A stretch of DNA of 64,000 bases from DASVTR01 sp033855775 (GCA_033855775.1 JAWVFT010000116.1:1-64000), one strand, 5' to 3'. Positions 52,318 to 59,703 are shown, counted from the first letter of the stretch. Translations and numbers: made by a program. The notes: generated by a model from the letters alone, not told the origin.

Positions 52318-52414
52318 TACTTTCGTGAGGACTCCTTTCTCGCTGCTGAGGTGAGGGAGGTGGGAAAAGCAGCAAAACGGCGGGTTTCTCCATTCCCCGC
52401 CGTTTTTGCTTTTA
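52318..52414 (+). ncRNA. Candidate small RNA
   Basis: About 95 bases between the possible promoter at 52284-52311 and a strong T-tailed hairpin at 52372-52414. The first part holds GACTCCTTTCTC and GAGGTGAGGGAGG, which can pair with each other; the first resembles an anti-ribosome-binding sequence. No open frame is evident. It could equally be just the 3' end of the operon. Confidence 0.3.
52372..52414. terminator. Bidirectional terminator between convergent genes
   Basis: GCAAAACGGCGGG (52372-52384) pairs with CCCGCCGTTTTTGC (52396-52409, one bulge), then CTTTT. It closes the plus-strand operon ending at 52222 and can serve the minus-strand OYE gene ending at 52501. Confidence 0.85.
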
Positions 52415-52500
52415 TGGCGGCCCGTTGGCCGCTCTCTCTCTGCGCACACACTTTAAAAGAGAACCTCACCAGCCCTACGGAGATGTCAAGCCTGAGTTGA

Positions 52501-53982
52501 TTATTCGTCCGCGTGTGTCCAGCGCGGCGGAATGAGGCGGCGACGGCCATCGTCGCTGAGGCGAATCAACGGCTCGTCCAGTTGGACGCGATCCCAAAGT
52601 TTGCAGGTGACTTGCTTGTGGGCTTGATCCAAGCCTTCGCAATAGTTGGTGTAGGTGCAGCGGCGAACCTCTGCGCCGCGCCCGTTTTTGACTTTCAAAA
52701 ACCAGTCCGGGTCGGCGAGAGCCTGGCGCGCGAGGCCGATGATGTCGGCTTCGCCTCTTTGCAAGATGGCTTCGGCCTGCTCGAAGGTGGCGATGCCGCC
52801 CGCAGCGACGAGCGGCGTTTGAAAGCCCGCCGCCGCGACGGCCTGCTTGATGGCGGCGACCAGAGGAACGTTGCGCGCAAACGGCCCGCGCGCGTCGGAG
52901 AGCACGGTCGGCATACACTCGTAGCCGCTCGGCCCCGTGTAAGGATAGACGGCGTGGCCGACGCGCGGCTGCTTTGCATCCTCAAACTTGCCGCCCTTCG
53001 AGAGCGAAAGATAATCAAGGCCCGCGCGGGCAAACTCGACGCCGAAATAAACTGCGTCCTCGATGCGATTGCCTCCGGCGATAACTTCGTCGGCGAGGAA
53101 ACGCGCGCCGATGGTGTAGTCAGAGCCGACGCGCGCGCGCGCCGCGCGATAGACTTCGAGCGGAAGGCGTATGCGCTGCTCGCGCTCGCCGCCGTAGCCG
53201 TCCGCGCGATTGTTGCGCGCGCTCAGGAACGAAGCCATCGTGTAAGCGTGCGCGTAGTGTAGCTCAACGCCGTCGAAGCCTGCTTCGCGCGCTCGCTCTG
53301 TGGCGGCGGCAAAAATCCCCGGCAGGACTTCGGGTAGTTCGCGTATGTGAGCCAGTTGCGTGTCGGTGACGCGCTCTCGATAGCCGAAGCGCAGGGCTTC
53401 CAACTCGCGCTCGTCTAACACTTGTTCAAGCGTTTCCTCCGGCGCGCGTTTGAGAAAATCGCGCAGTTCGGCGTCGCTGCTCTCAAGCCATTGCTCGCCT
53501 GCCTTCGCTTCGGCGAGAGCCAGACGGTGGCGCGGTCGCAGTTCAAGAAAGCGCTCGAAGAACTTGTCGCGCTCAGGACGACGCTTGACGGCGAGGAAGT
53601 CTATGATTTGAATGAGCAAGCGTGTGCGCCCGCCGCTGGCGCGTCGCACCGTCTCGACCAACTTGCGCAAGCCCGGAATGTAGCGGTCGTGGCCGATGCG
53701 CAGGAGCGGCCCGCTGGCGATGTCGCGCACGCCCGTCGCTTCGACCACAATCGCGCCGGGACGGCCCACGGCGAAACGCTCGTACCAATCCAGATTATCC
53801 TGCGTGACAAAGCCGTCGGCGGTCGCCCGCCACGGCACCATCGCCGGAACCCACGTCCGGTTTTCCAAACTGAGCGGCCCCGCGCTGAGCGGGCGATAGA
53901 GCATCGCGGCGGCGGCTTCAACGGCGGTCGGCCAGCGCGTTTCCGGTATCTCATGACGGACGGGATTTTCTGGATGCCACAT
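52501..53982 (-). CDS. Old yellow enzyme family NAD(P)H:flavin oxidoreductase
   Basis: The ATG at 53982 is preferred (493 residues) over an extension to 54120 that reads as low-quality sequence. FMN barrel motifs are NRTWVPAMVPWRATADGFVT, GFDGVELHYAHAYTMASFLS, RADGYGGEREQRIRLPLEV, PLVAAGGIATFEQAEAIL and DIIGLARQALADPDWFLKV. A ~75-residue insertion rich in charged helices lies at about 180-260. The C-terminal cysteine cluster (CTYTNYC...C) lacks one of the four cysteines of 2,4-dienoyl-CoA reductase-type clusters. It likely reduces an enoyl or oxo-cyclohexadiene CoA ring, the task of the C-terminal half of 2-aminobenzoyl-CoA monooxygenase/reductase. Confidence 0.85.
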   Translation of the reverse strand: MWHPENPVRHEIPETRWPTAVEAAAAMLYRPLSAGPLSLENRTWVPAMVPWRATADGFVTQDNLDWYERFAVGRPGAIVVEATGVRDIASGPLLRIGHDRYIPGLRKLVETVRRASGGRTRLLIQIIDFLAVKRRPERDKFFERFLELRPRHRLALAEAKAGEQWLESSDAELRDFLKRAPEETLEQVLDERELEALRFGYRERVTDTQLAHIRELPEVLPGIFAAATERAREAGFDGVELHYAHAYTMASFLSARNNRADGYGGEREQRIRLPLEVYRAARARVGSDYTIGARFLADEVIAGGNRIEDAVYFGVEFARAGLDYLSLSKGGKFEDAKQPRVGHAVYPYTGPSGYECMPTVLSDARGPFARNVPLVAAIKQAVAAAGFQTPLVAAGGIATFEQAEAILQRGEADIIGLARQALADPDWFLKVKNGRGAEVRRCTYTNYCEGLDQAHKQVTCKLWDRVQLDEPLIRLSDDGRRRLIPPRWTHADE

Positions 53983-54114
53983 AGTCTCTGCTGTCTTGAA
54001 CGAAGCTCGCAGTGTAGCAGGTTTAGCCTCGAACTGCGGAGCAGCAGCGCAAAGGATGAAGGGCGGGCGCGGCAGCACTGCGACGGGCGCAAACTGAAAG
54101 AGCATCTCCGAACA

Positions 54115-54193
54115 GTTCATCGTTCATTCATCAACACTCATCCGTCATCTGTCATCGTTTGGCGCTCATCATTCATCGCTCGCTGTTCATCGT
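54115..54193. repeat. Possible single-arm remnant of a heptad element
   Basis: A run of TCATCRN-like units (CATTCATCAACACTCATCCG, GTCATCTGTCATCG, CTCATCATTCATCGCTCGCT) in front of the divergent OYE gene. It resembles the 3' arms of elements 7 and 9, but no matching 5' arm is seen. Confidence 0.4.
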
Positions 54194-54214
54194 CGCCTTC
54201 TCACTTTGTCTGTG

Positions 54215-54245
54215 TTGGACGTTCCAGAGCGCGGGCGACTATACT
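54215..54245 (+). promoter_or_regulatory. Possible promoter of the kynureninase operon
   Basis: TTGGAC (54215-54220) and a near-consensus TATACT (54240-54245) with a longish 19-base spacer, about 54 bases before the start codon. The operon after the convergent terminator needs its own promoter, which supports this. Confidence 0.45.
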
Positions 54246-54298
54246 GTCTGCAAGCGACAAATTTCCAATGAGAGATTCGAAGGCCGGGGAGGAAACAG

Positions 54299-55492
54299 TT
54301 GTTGGCGGACGAACTACTGAAGTGGCGCGGTGAATTTCCGATACTGGAAAAGACCGTCTATCTCATCTCGCACAGCCTCGGCGCGATGCCGCGCGGCGCT
54401 TATGAAAGTTTGCAGGATTATGCGGAGACGTGGGCCACGCGCGGCGTGCGCGCATGGGCCGAAGGCTGGTGGGAGATGCCCGTCACTCTGGGCGACGAAG
54501 TGGGGCGCATCATCGGCGCCGACTCCGGCTCGGTCGTCATGCACCAGAACGTCTCCATCTGCCAGTCGTTGATTCTCTCCTGCTTTGAGCCGCAGCCGAA
54601 GCGCAACAAGATTGTCTATTCGGAGTTGAACTTCCCTTCGGTGATGTACGTCTACGAAGCGCACGCGCGCGACCATCGCTTGCGCATCGAGACGGTCAAG
54701 TCGGACGACGGCACGACCGTCCAACTCGACAGGATGCTCGCCGCGATTGACGAAGAGACGCTGCTCGTTCCCATCTCGCACGTCCTCTTCAAGAGCGGCT
54801 TTCTACAGGACGCGCGGGCCATCATCGAACGCGCGCACGAAGTCGGGGCGCATGTTGTGCTCGACACGTATCAATCGGCTGGCACGGTTCCCTTCAGCGT
54901 CAAAGAGTTGAACGTAGACTTTGCCACGGGCGGCTCGGTCAAGTGGCTCTGCGGCGGCCCCGGCGCGGGCTACCTTTACGTGCGCCCGGACTTGCAGGAC
55001 AAGCTTGAGCCGAAGACGACCGGCTGGATGGCGCACGAAGCTCCGTTCGCTTTTGCGGGCGGCGCGATTCGTTACGCGCCCGGCATCCAACGCTTCCTCC
55101 ACGGCTCGCCGTCCATCCCTGCGCTCTACGCGGCGCGGAGCGGCTATCGCATCATCAACGACATCGGCCTCAGCGCGATTCGCGCCAAGAGCGTGCGCCA
55201 GACGCAACGACTCATCGAACTGGCCGAAGAAGCTGGCTTTCGCGTCACCAGCCCAAAAGACCCGAACCGGCGCGGTGGAACGATTACCGTCGCCGCCGAA
55301 CACGCCGCCGCGATGACCAAAGAGTTGGTTCGCCGCGAGTTCATAATTGACTATCGCCCCGGCGCGGGCGTGCGCATCTCGCCGCACTTCTACACCAAAG
55401 ATGAAGAACTCGAACTCATCATCCGCGAAATGAAAACCATTCGAGACACGCGCGCCTACGCCGACCAGGAGGCGACCAACGCAGCGTTTTAA
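54299..55492 (+). CDS. kynU: Kynureninase
   Basis: 397 residues from a TTG (54299, or 54302) with GGAGG about 7 bases upstream. Aminotransferase class V fold, PLP-dependent: ISHSLGAMPRGAYESLQDYA replaces the more common NSLG motif; HVVLDTYQSAGTVPFSVKEL carries the PLP Asp; GGSVKWLCGGPGAGYLYVRP has the Schiff-base lysine (about 215). WRGEFPILEKTVYLISHS and WATRGVRAWAEGWW are typical of the group. Hydrolyses kynurenine to anthranilate and alanine. The next gene is tryptophan 2,3-dioxygenase, which makes the assignment much stronger than fold alone. Confidence 0.88.
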   Translation: MLADELLKWRGEFPILEKTVYLISHSLGAMPRGAYESLQDYAETWATRGVRAWAEGWWEMPVTLGDEVGRIIGADSGSVVMHQNVSICQSLILSCFEPQPKRNKIVYSELNFPSVMYVYEAHARDHRLRIETVKSDDGTTVQLDRMLAAIDEETLLVPISHVLFKSGFLQDARAIIERAHEVGAHVVLDTYQSAGTVPFSVKELNVDFATGGSVKWLCGGPGAGYLYVRPDLQDKLEPKTTGWMAHEAPFAFAGGAIRYAPGIQRFLHGSPSIPALYAARSGYRIINDIGLSAIRAKSVRQTQRLIELAEEAGFRVTSPKDPNRRGGTITVAAEHAAAMTKELVRREFIIDYRPGAGVRISPHFYTKDEELELIIREMKTIRDTRAYADQEATNAAF

Positions 55493-55494
55493 CT

Positions 55495-55604
55495 ACAGTG
55501 ACAAGTGACGAGTGACGAGTTAAAGCCAGGGCTTGTTTCTTATAGCTCGTCTCTCGTTCGTGCTTGTCACTTGTCACTCGTCACTTGTCACTCATCACTG
55601 TTTT
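55495..55604. repeat. Heptad hairpin element 8 (GTGACRA type)
   Basis: 5' arm ACAGTGACAAGTGACGAGTG (from 55495, two bases after the kynU stop) and 3' arm CTTGTCACTTGTCACTCGTC onward to 55600, followed by TTTTA and the next ATG at 55608. The segment GAGTTAAAGCCAGGGCTTG is the reverse complement of the loop core seen in elements 4 and 6. Confidence 0.9.
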
Positions 55605-55607
55605 ATT

Positions 55608-56465
55608 ATGGCTAAAGATTACGGCAGCGGAGCGCCGCTTTCATATAACAAATACCTGCGCGTCCCGGACTTGATTCGGCTACAGGATTGCCTGTCCGAA
55701 CCGGCGCATCACGATGAACTGCTCTTCATCACCATTCACCAGACTTACGAACTCTGGTTCAAGCAGATTCTTCATGAGATTGACGCCGCGGTCGCGCAGA
55801 TGGATGAAGACCGCGCGGCGGCGGCCTCGCGCTCGCTGCGTCGCGTGGTCGAGATTGAGAAAGTCCTCGTCAGCCAGATACACATCCTTGAGACGATGAC
55901 GCCGATTAACTTTCTGGCCTTCCGCGACGAGTTGAATCCTGCGAGCGGTTTTCAGAGCATGCAGTTTCGTGAGATAGAGTTTGCCTCCGGCCTCAAGGAC
56001 GAAAGCGTCCTGCGCGCCTTTCACGCAGACGAATTTGCGAGCGAGCGACTGCAAGCGCGCTTTCGCGCTCCGACGCTCGGCGATGCCTTCTACAAGTTGC
56101 TGCGGCGGCGCGGCCTCGTCGCTCCGGCTGACGATTCCGCGCTGGCGGCGGAAGCGCGCCGCAAGCTTTACGGCCAACGCACGCGCGCCGTCCTTGAAAT
56201 CATTACGCACTTCGAGCAACGCTACGAAGAGTTTCAACTGGCCGAAGCCCTCATCGAGCATGACGAGTATTTCTCGCTCTGGCGCTCGCACCACGTCCGC
56301 ATGGTCGAACGCATGGTCGGAGCCAAACGCGGCACCGGCGGCTCCGAAGGCATCGGCTACCTCAACACCACGCTCAACAAAAAATTCTTCCCCGAACTCT
56401 GGGAAGCGCGCACCTATCTCGACACGAAACACGACGGAGCGAGTTGTCCGTTCACCGGAAGTTAG
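55608..56465 (+). CDS. kynA: Tryptophan 2,3-dioxygenase
   Basis: 285 residues from the ATG at 55608; the upstream extension is hairpin-encoded. All family marks are present: FITIHQTYELWFKQILHEID, TPINFLAFRDELNPASGFQS, MQFREIEF, EHDEYFSLWRSHHVRMVERM (heme-ligating His near 228-229) and GAKRGTGGSEGIGYLNTTL. It opens the indole ring of L-tryptophan with O2 to give N-formylkynurenine. Formamidase, the next enzyme, was not found in the window. It lies in the same operon as kynureninase and the CoA ligase. Confidence 0.95.
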   Translation: MAKDYGSGAPLSYNKYLRVPDLIRLQDCLSEPAHHDELLFITIHQTYELWFKQILHEIDAAVAQMDEDRAAAASRSLRRVVEIEKVLVSQIHILETMTPINFLAFRDELNPASGFQSMQFREIEFASGLKDESVLRAFHADEFASERLQARFRAPTLGDAFYKLLRRRGLVAPADDSALAAEARRKLYGQRTRAVLEIITHFEQRYEEFQLAEALIEHDEYFSLWRSHHVRMVERMVGAKRGTGGSEGIGYLNTTLNKKFFPELWEARTYLDTKHDGASCPFTGS

Positions 56466-56490
56466 AGGCGCAAGCAAGGAGACGAAATCA

Positions 56491-56670
56491 ATGTCAAGGA
56501 ACGTGCAATATATCATCGACGCGGAGGGCCACAAGACGGCTGTGATTCTGCCGATTCAGGAATATGAAGAGATGTTGGAAGACCTGCATTTGAGCCGCGT
56601 GGCGCGTGAACGTAAAGATGAGCCGCGCCGGCCCTTTGCGGAAGTTGTGGCGGAGATGCGCACAGATTGA
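56491..56670 (+). CDS. Antitoxin-like small protein (Phd/YefM or RelB type)
   Basis: 59 residues with AAGGAG 9 bases upstream. NVQYIIDAEGHKTAVILPIQ and EYEEMLEDLHLSRVARERKD form the strand-helix pattern of type II antitoxins, with a conserved LPIQEYEEML motif. No toxin gene lies next to it: its stop codon overlaps the ATG of the CoA ligase (TGATG). It may be an orphan antitoxin, a DNA-binding autoregulator, or a domain whose toxin has been lost. Confidence 0.75.
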   Translation: MSRNVQYIIDAEGHKTAVILPIQEYEEMLEDLHLSRVARERKDEPRRPFAEVVAEMRTD

Positions 56671-58211
56671 TGAAGATAGAGTTTCCCGAAAAGTTCAACA
56701 TGGCGGACTACTTCCTCTACCATAATTTGGAGGAAGGGCGCGAGGGCAAGACGTGCCTGCGCTTCAACGATGAGGCGCACACGTATGGCGAGACGGCGCG
56801 GATGGCGAATCGCGTGGGGCGGGCTTTGCGTGAGCTTGGCGTGAGACAGGAAGAGCGCGTGTTGCTCGTCTTGCCGGACTGCCCTGAGTTCGTCTGGACT
56901 TGGTTCGGGGCGAGCCGCATCGGCGCGGTCATCACGATGGTCAACCCGCTGCTGCCCGCCGTCGATTATAAATATTATCTTGAATACACGCGCGCTCGCG
57001 TCGCCGTCATACACGAATCCCTGCTCGCAACGTTTGCTGAGGCCGCGAGCGATGCGCGACACCTGCGGCAAGTGTTGGTGGTGGGGCGCGAGCATGGAGA
57101 CTTTCTCTCGTTTGAGCAAACCGTCGCGTCTCTGCCTGAGCACGTCGCGGCTGCCGAGACGCGCCGCGACGACATTGCTATCTGGCTCTTCACCTCCGGC
57201 TCGACGGGCCATCCGAAAGGCGCCGTTCACCTGCATCACGATTTGCCTTACAACACGGAGGTCTTCGCCAAGCGGACAATCGGTGTGCGCGAAGACGACC
57301 TGACGGTTTCCGTGCCGAAGCTCTTTTTCGGTTACGCGACCGGCACCAACTTGCTCTTCCCGTTTGCGGTCGGCGGCGCGACCGCGCTCTTTAGCGAGCG
57401 CGCGACGCCGGAAAAGTTGTTCGAAGTGATAGAGCGTTTTCGCCCGACTATCCTGACGACCGTGCCGACGATGATTAACGCGATGCTGAATGCCGAAGGC
57501 GGCGCAGAGAGAGATTTATCGAGTTTGCGCTTCTGCTATTCGGCGGGCGAGGCTCTGCCCGTCGAGCTTTATCATCGCTGGATGGAAACCTTCGGCGTTG
57601 AAATCTACGACGGCATCGGCTCGGCTGAGATGTTCCACATCTACATCACGAATCGCCCCAATGATGTCAAGCCGGGTAGCTTGGGCCGCGTCGTCGAAGG
57701 CTACGAAGCGCGCATCGTTGACGCGGCGGGCGCGGAAGTCGAGACGGGCGAGATGGGCACGCTGCGTATCAAGGGCGACTCGGCTGCGCTCTGCTACTGG
57801 AACGCGCACGAGAAATCGAAGCAGACTTTCGCGGGCGATTGGTGCACGACCGGCGACCAATTTCACGTCGATAGCGAAGGCTATTTCTGGTATCACGGGC
57901 GCACGGACGACATGCTGAAAGTCTCAGGCGTCTTCGTCGCGCCCGCCGAAATCGAAAACTGCCTGCTCCAGCACGAAGCCGTCCTTGAATGCGCGGTCAT
58001 CGGCATTGACGCGGGCGACGGACTCATCAAAGCCAAAGCCTTCGTCGTCGCCCGCGACACGCACACAGCGGACGACGCGCTCGCTCAACAACTCAAAGAG
58101 TTCGTCAAAGCGCGGCTCGCGCTCTACAAATACCCGCGCCTGATTGAGTTCGTCTCCGCGCTCCCCAAGAATGACCGCGGCAAGATTGACCGGAAGTTAT
58201 TAAAACAGTGA
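56670..58211 (+). CDS. Benzoate/2-aminobenzoate-CoA ligase
   Basis: 513 residues; the ATG at 56670 overlaps the antitoxin stop. Acyl-adenylate synthetase motifs are IWLFTSGSTGHPKGAVHLHH (A3), YDGIGSAEMFHIYITNRPND (A5), WCTTGDQF (A7), YWYH-like GYFWYHGRTDDMLKVSGVFV (A8) and NDRGKIDRKLL with the A10 lysine. The NPLLPAVDYKYYLEYTRARV and KLFFGYATGTNLLFPFAVGG segments are typical of the benzoate-CoA ligase branch. It activates an aromatic acid with ATP and CoA. Kynureninase and dioxygenase upstream indicate anthranilate as the substrate, with benzoate possible. Confidence 0.92.
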   Translation: MKIEFPEKFNMADYFLYHNLEEGREGKTCLRFNDEAHTYGETARMANRVGRALRELGVRQEERVLLVLPDCPEFVWTWFGASRIGAVITMVNPLLPAVDYKYYLEYTRARVAVIHESLLATFAEAASDARHLRQVLVVGREHGDFLSFEQTVASLPEHVAAAETRRDDIAIWLFTSGSTGHPKGAVHLHHDLPYNTEVFAKRTIGVREDDLTVSVPKLFFGYATGTNLLFPFAVGGATALFSERATPEKLFEVIERFRPTILTTVPTMINAMLNAEGGAERDLSSLRFCYSAGEALPVELYHRWMETFGVEIYDGIGSAEMFHIYITNRPNDVKPGSLGRVVEGYEARIVDAAGAEVETGEMGTLRIKGDSAALCYWNAHEKSKQTFAGDWCTTGDQFHVDSEGYFWYHGRTDDMLKVSGVFVAPAEIENCLLQHEAVLECAVIGIDAGDGLIKAKAFVVARDTHTADDALAQQLKEFVKARLALYKYPRLIEFVSALPKNDRGKIDRKLLKQ

Positions 58212-58418
58212 CGAGTGATGAGCGACGTGTGACAAGCAAGAGAAAGCAGCGAGAAGCGATGAGTTAAGGGCGATGAATGATGAGCAACAGCAGATGGCTC
58301 ATCTCTCGTCATGCTCGTCTTTCGCTCATCACTCATTACTCATCACTTCTTTTCTTCTTGCTCGTCACTCATCACTTATTCTTGCTCGTCACTTGTCACT
58401 CTTAACTTGCTGCTGCTC
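58206..58418. repeat. Heptad hairpin element 9 (GTGAYRR type, longest)
   Basis: A 213-base element that fills the junction from the CoA ligase stop (TGA inside CAGTGACGAGTGATGAGCGA) to three bases before the thioesterase ATG. The 3' side has TCTCGTCATGCTCGTC, TCGCTCATCACTCATTACTC and CTTGCTCGTCACTTGTCACT. It looks like a stack of two nested hairpins. Confidence 0.88.
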
Positions 58419-58420
58419 TT

Positions 58421-58834
58421 ATGCCCTTTTCGACTCGCATCATCGTTCGTTTCGGCGACACAGACCCGGCGGGCTTCGTCTATTATCCAAACTTCTTTCA
58501 CTATTTTCATGTGGCGATGGAAGAGTTTTTCGCGGCGCGCTGCGGCATCAGCTATCAGCGATTGATGGCTGATGAGCGAATCGGCTTTCCGACCGTCAAG
58601 ACGGAGGCGGAGTTTATGATTCCGCTGGTTTATGGCGACGCGGCGTTGGTCGAGGTTGTGGTTTCCGAAGTGGGCCGCAGTTCCGCGACGTTTGAGTACG
58701 GCGTGCGGCGTGCTGGCGACGGAGCGTTGTGCGCCCGCGCGCGCCTCGTGCATGTCGCCATGAATCTGGACGAACGCCGCGCCGTCGCCATCCCTGAACG
58801 CTATCGCCTCGTTTTCGCCGAAAGCGCAACCTGA
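58421..58834 (+). CDS. 4-hydroxybenzoyl-CoA-type thioesterase (4HBT)
   Basis: 137 residues, a single hotdog fold. FGDTDPAGFVYYPNFFHYFH carries the catalytic Asp (about 15) of the 4-hydroxybenzoyl-CoA thioesterase family, and RSSATFEYGVRRAGDGALCA and YRLVFAES complete the hotdog. It hydrolyses aromatic or short acyl-CoAs and could rescue CoA from dead-end intermediates of the pathway. It is the last gene of the catabolic operon. Confidence 0.88.
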   Translation: MPFSTRIIVRFGDTDPAGFVYYPNFFHYFHVAMEEFFAARCGISYQRLMADERIGFPTVKTEAEFMIPLVYGDAALVEVVVSEVGRSSATFEYGVRRAGDGALCARARLVHVAMNLDERRAVAIPERYRLVFAESAT

Positions 58835-58896
58835 AGACGGTCACGCCCAAGCAGGAACGGCGAAATATCTCACAACTTATTCCGCAATCAATTTCT

Positions 58897-58931
58897 GGAA
58901 TCCACTCCGCGATTTCTGGAATACATCCTGC
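58897..58931 (+). promoter_or_regulatory. Tandem sigma-54-like GG-N10-GC sites
   Basis: Two 21-base direct repeats, ATTTCTGGAATCCACTCCGC and ATTTCTGGAATACATCCTGC, each contain GG and GC separated by 10 bases (58897/58909 and 58918/58930), the spacing of the -24/-12 elements read by RpoN. The second ends about 55 bases before the PEP-CTERM gene start. PEP-CTERM genes are often controlled by the PrsK/PrsR/RpoN system, which supports the reading. Confidence 0.45.
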
Positions 58932-58986
58932 AATACGACTATTCTAATAATGCAACATTAAACGATACGAACGGAGAAGGAAACCC

Positions 58987-59703
58987 GTGAAAAGAATACT
59001 TGTGTCTCTTGCCGCCCTGCTAGTTCTTGCAATTCCCAGCGTCGCTTCCGCGGACGTTATCACCTTTACAGCCCCGGTGACTGCCGCTAATGTCGGCAGC
59101 GGTGGCCCCGGCCAAGTTGATTTAGACCATCACAGCGCTTACACATGGCGCATTGATGGCTTTAACGTCGCGGGCAAAACCATTACCGGCGCGAAGCTCA
59201 CCTTTAAGAGCATCAGCAATTGGGATACGAACACTAACAAGCTGTTCGTTCACCTGCTCGATTCGGCGAAGAACGCCGGCATCTCTTCATTCACGGACGC
59301 GACCGGTTCGCCCGTGCCGTCGAGCCAGATTGATGACAACTTCGCGGGCAGCCTGTACAACAGCAATCCGCTCGTCAATGCCGGAACCGCTAACACCAAG
59401 CTCTTCGAGCAATCGTTCGGCTTCACCAACAACAGGACTTTCAGCCAGGTCCCTGACTTCGTTTACAATTTCACAGCCGCCCAGTTGCAGACACTGAGCG
59501 CGTATTTTCTCAACCAAAGCAACATCGCCTTCGGCTTCGACCCTGATTGCCACTACTTTAACAACGGCATCACGTTCGAGATTACTTACTCGCCGAACGC
59601 GCCCGTTCCTGAGCCGGCCACAATGTTCTTGCTCGGAACCGGATTGGCCGGACTCTACGCTCGCCGCCGTCGCAACCAGCGCGCGAACGAGACAGCTTCG
59701 TAA
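58987..59703 (+). CDS. PEP-CTERM sorting domain protein
   Basis: 238 residues from a GTG with GGAGAAGG upstream. Signal peptide (ILVSLAALLVLAIPSVASAD), a beta-rich body (ITFTAPVTAANVGSGGPGQV, FGFDPDCHYFNNGITFEITY) and the C-terminal sorting signal VPEPATMFLLGTGLAGLYAR then RRRRNQ. The VPEP motif, hydrophobic helix and basic end direct processing by exosortase, usually for proteins secreted with exopolysaccharide. No exosortase gene is in the window. Confidence 0.93.
   Translation: MKRILVSLAALLVLAIPSVASADVITFTAPVTAANVGSGGPGQVDLDHHSAYTWRIDGFNVAGKTITGAKLTFKSISNWDTNTNKLFVHLLDSAKNAGISSFTDATGSPVPSSQIDDNFAGSLYNSNPLVNAGTANTKLFEQSFGFTNNRTFSQVPDFVYNFTAAQLQTLSAYFLNQSNIAFGFDPDCHYFNNGITFEITYSPNAPVPEPATMFLLGTGLAGLYARRRRNQRANETAS

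Noticed and set aside
52501..54120. Upstream extension of the OYE gene to 54120
   Set aside because: The additional 46 residues have no family similarity and run towards the TCATC-rich remnant; the ATG at 53982 gives a normal start of the fold.
4286..58418. Heptad arrays as CRISPR or simple microsatellites
   Set aside because: Units are 7 bases with no spacers and always come as complementary arms with a loop; this is neither CRISPR nor plain tandem slippage.
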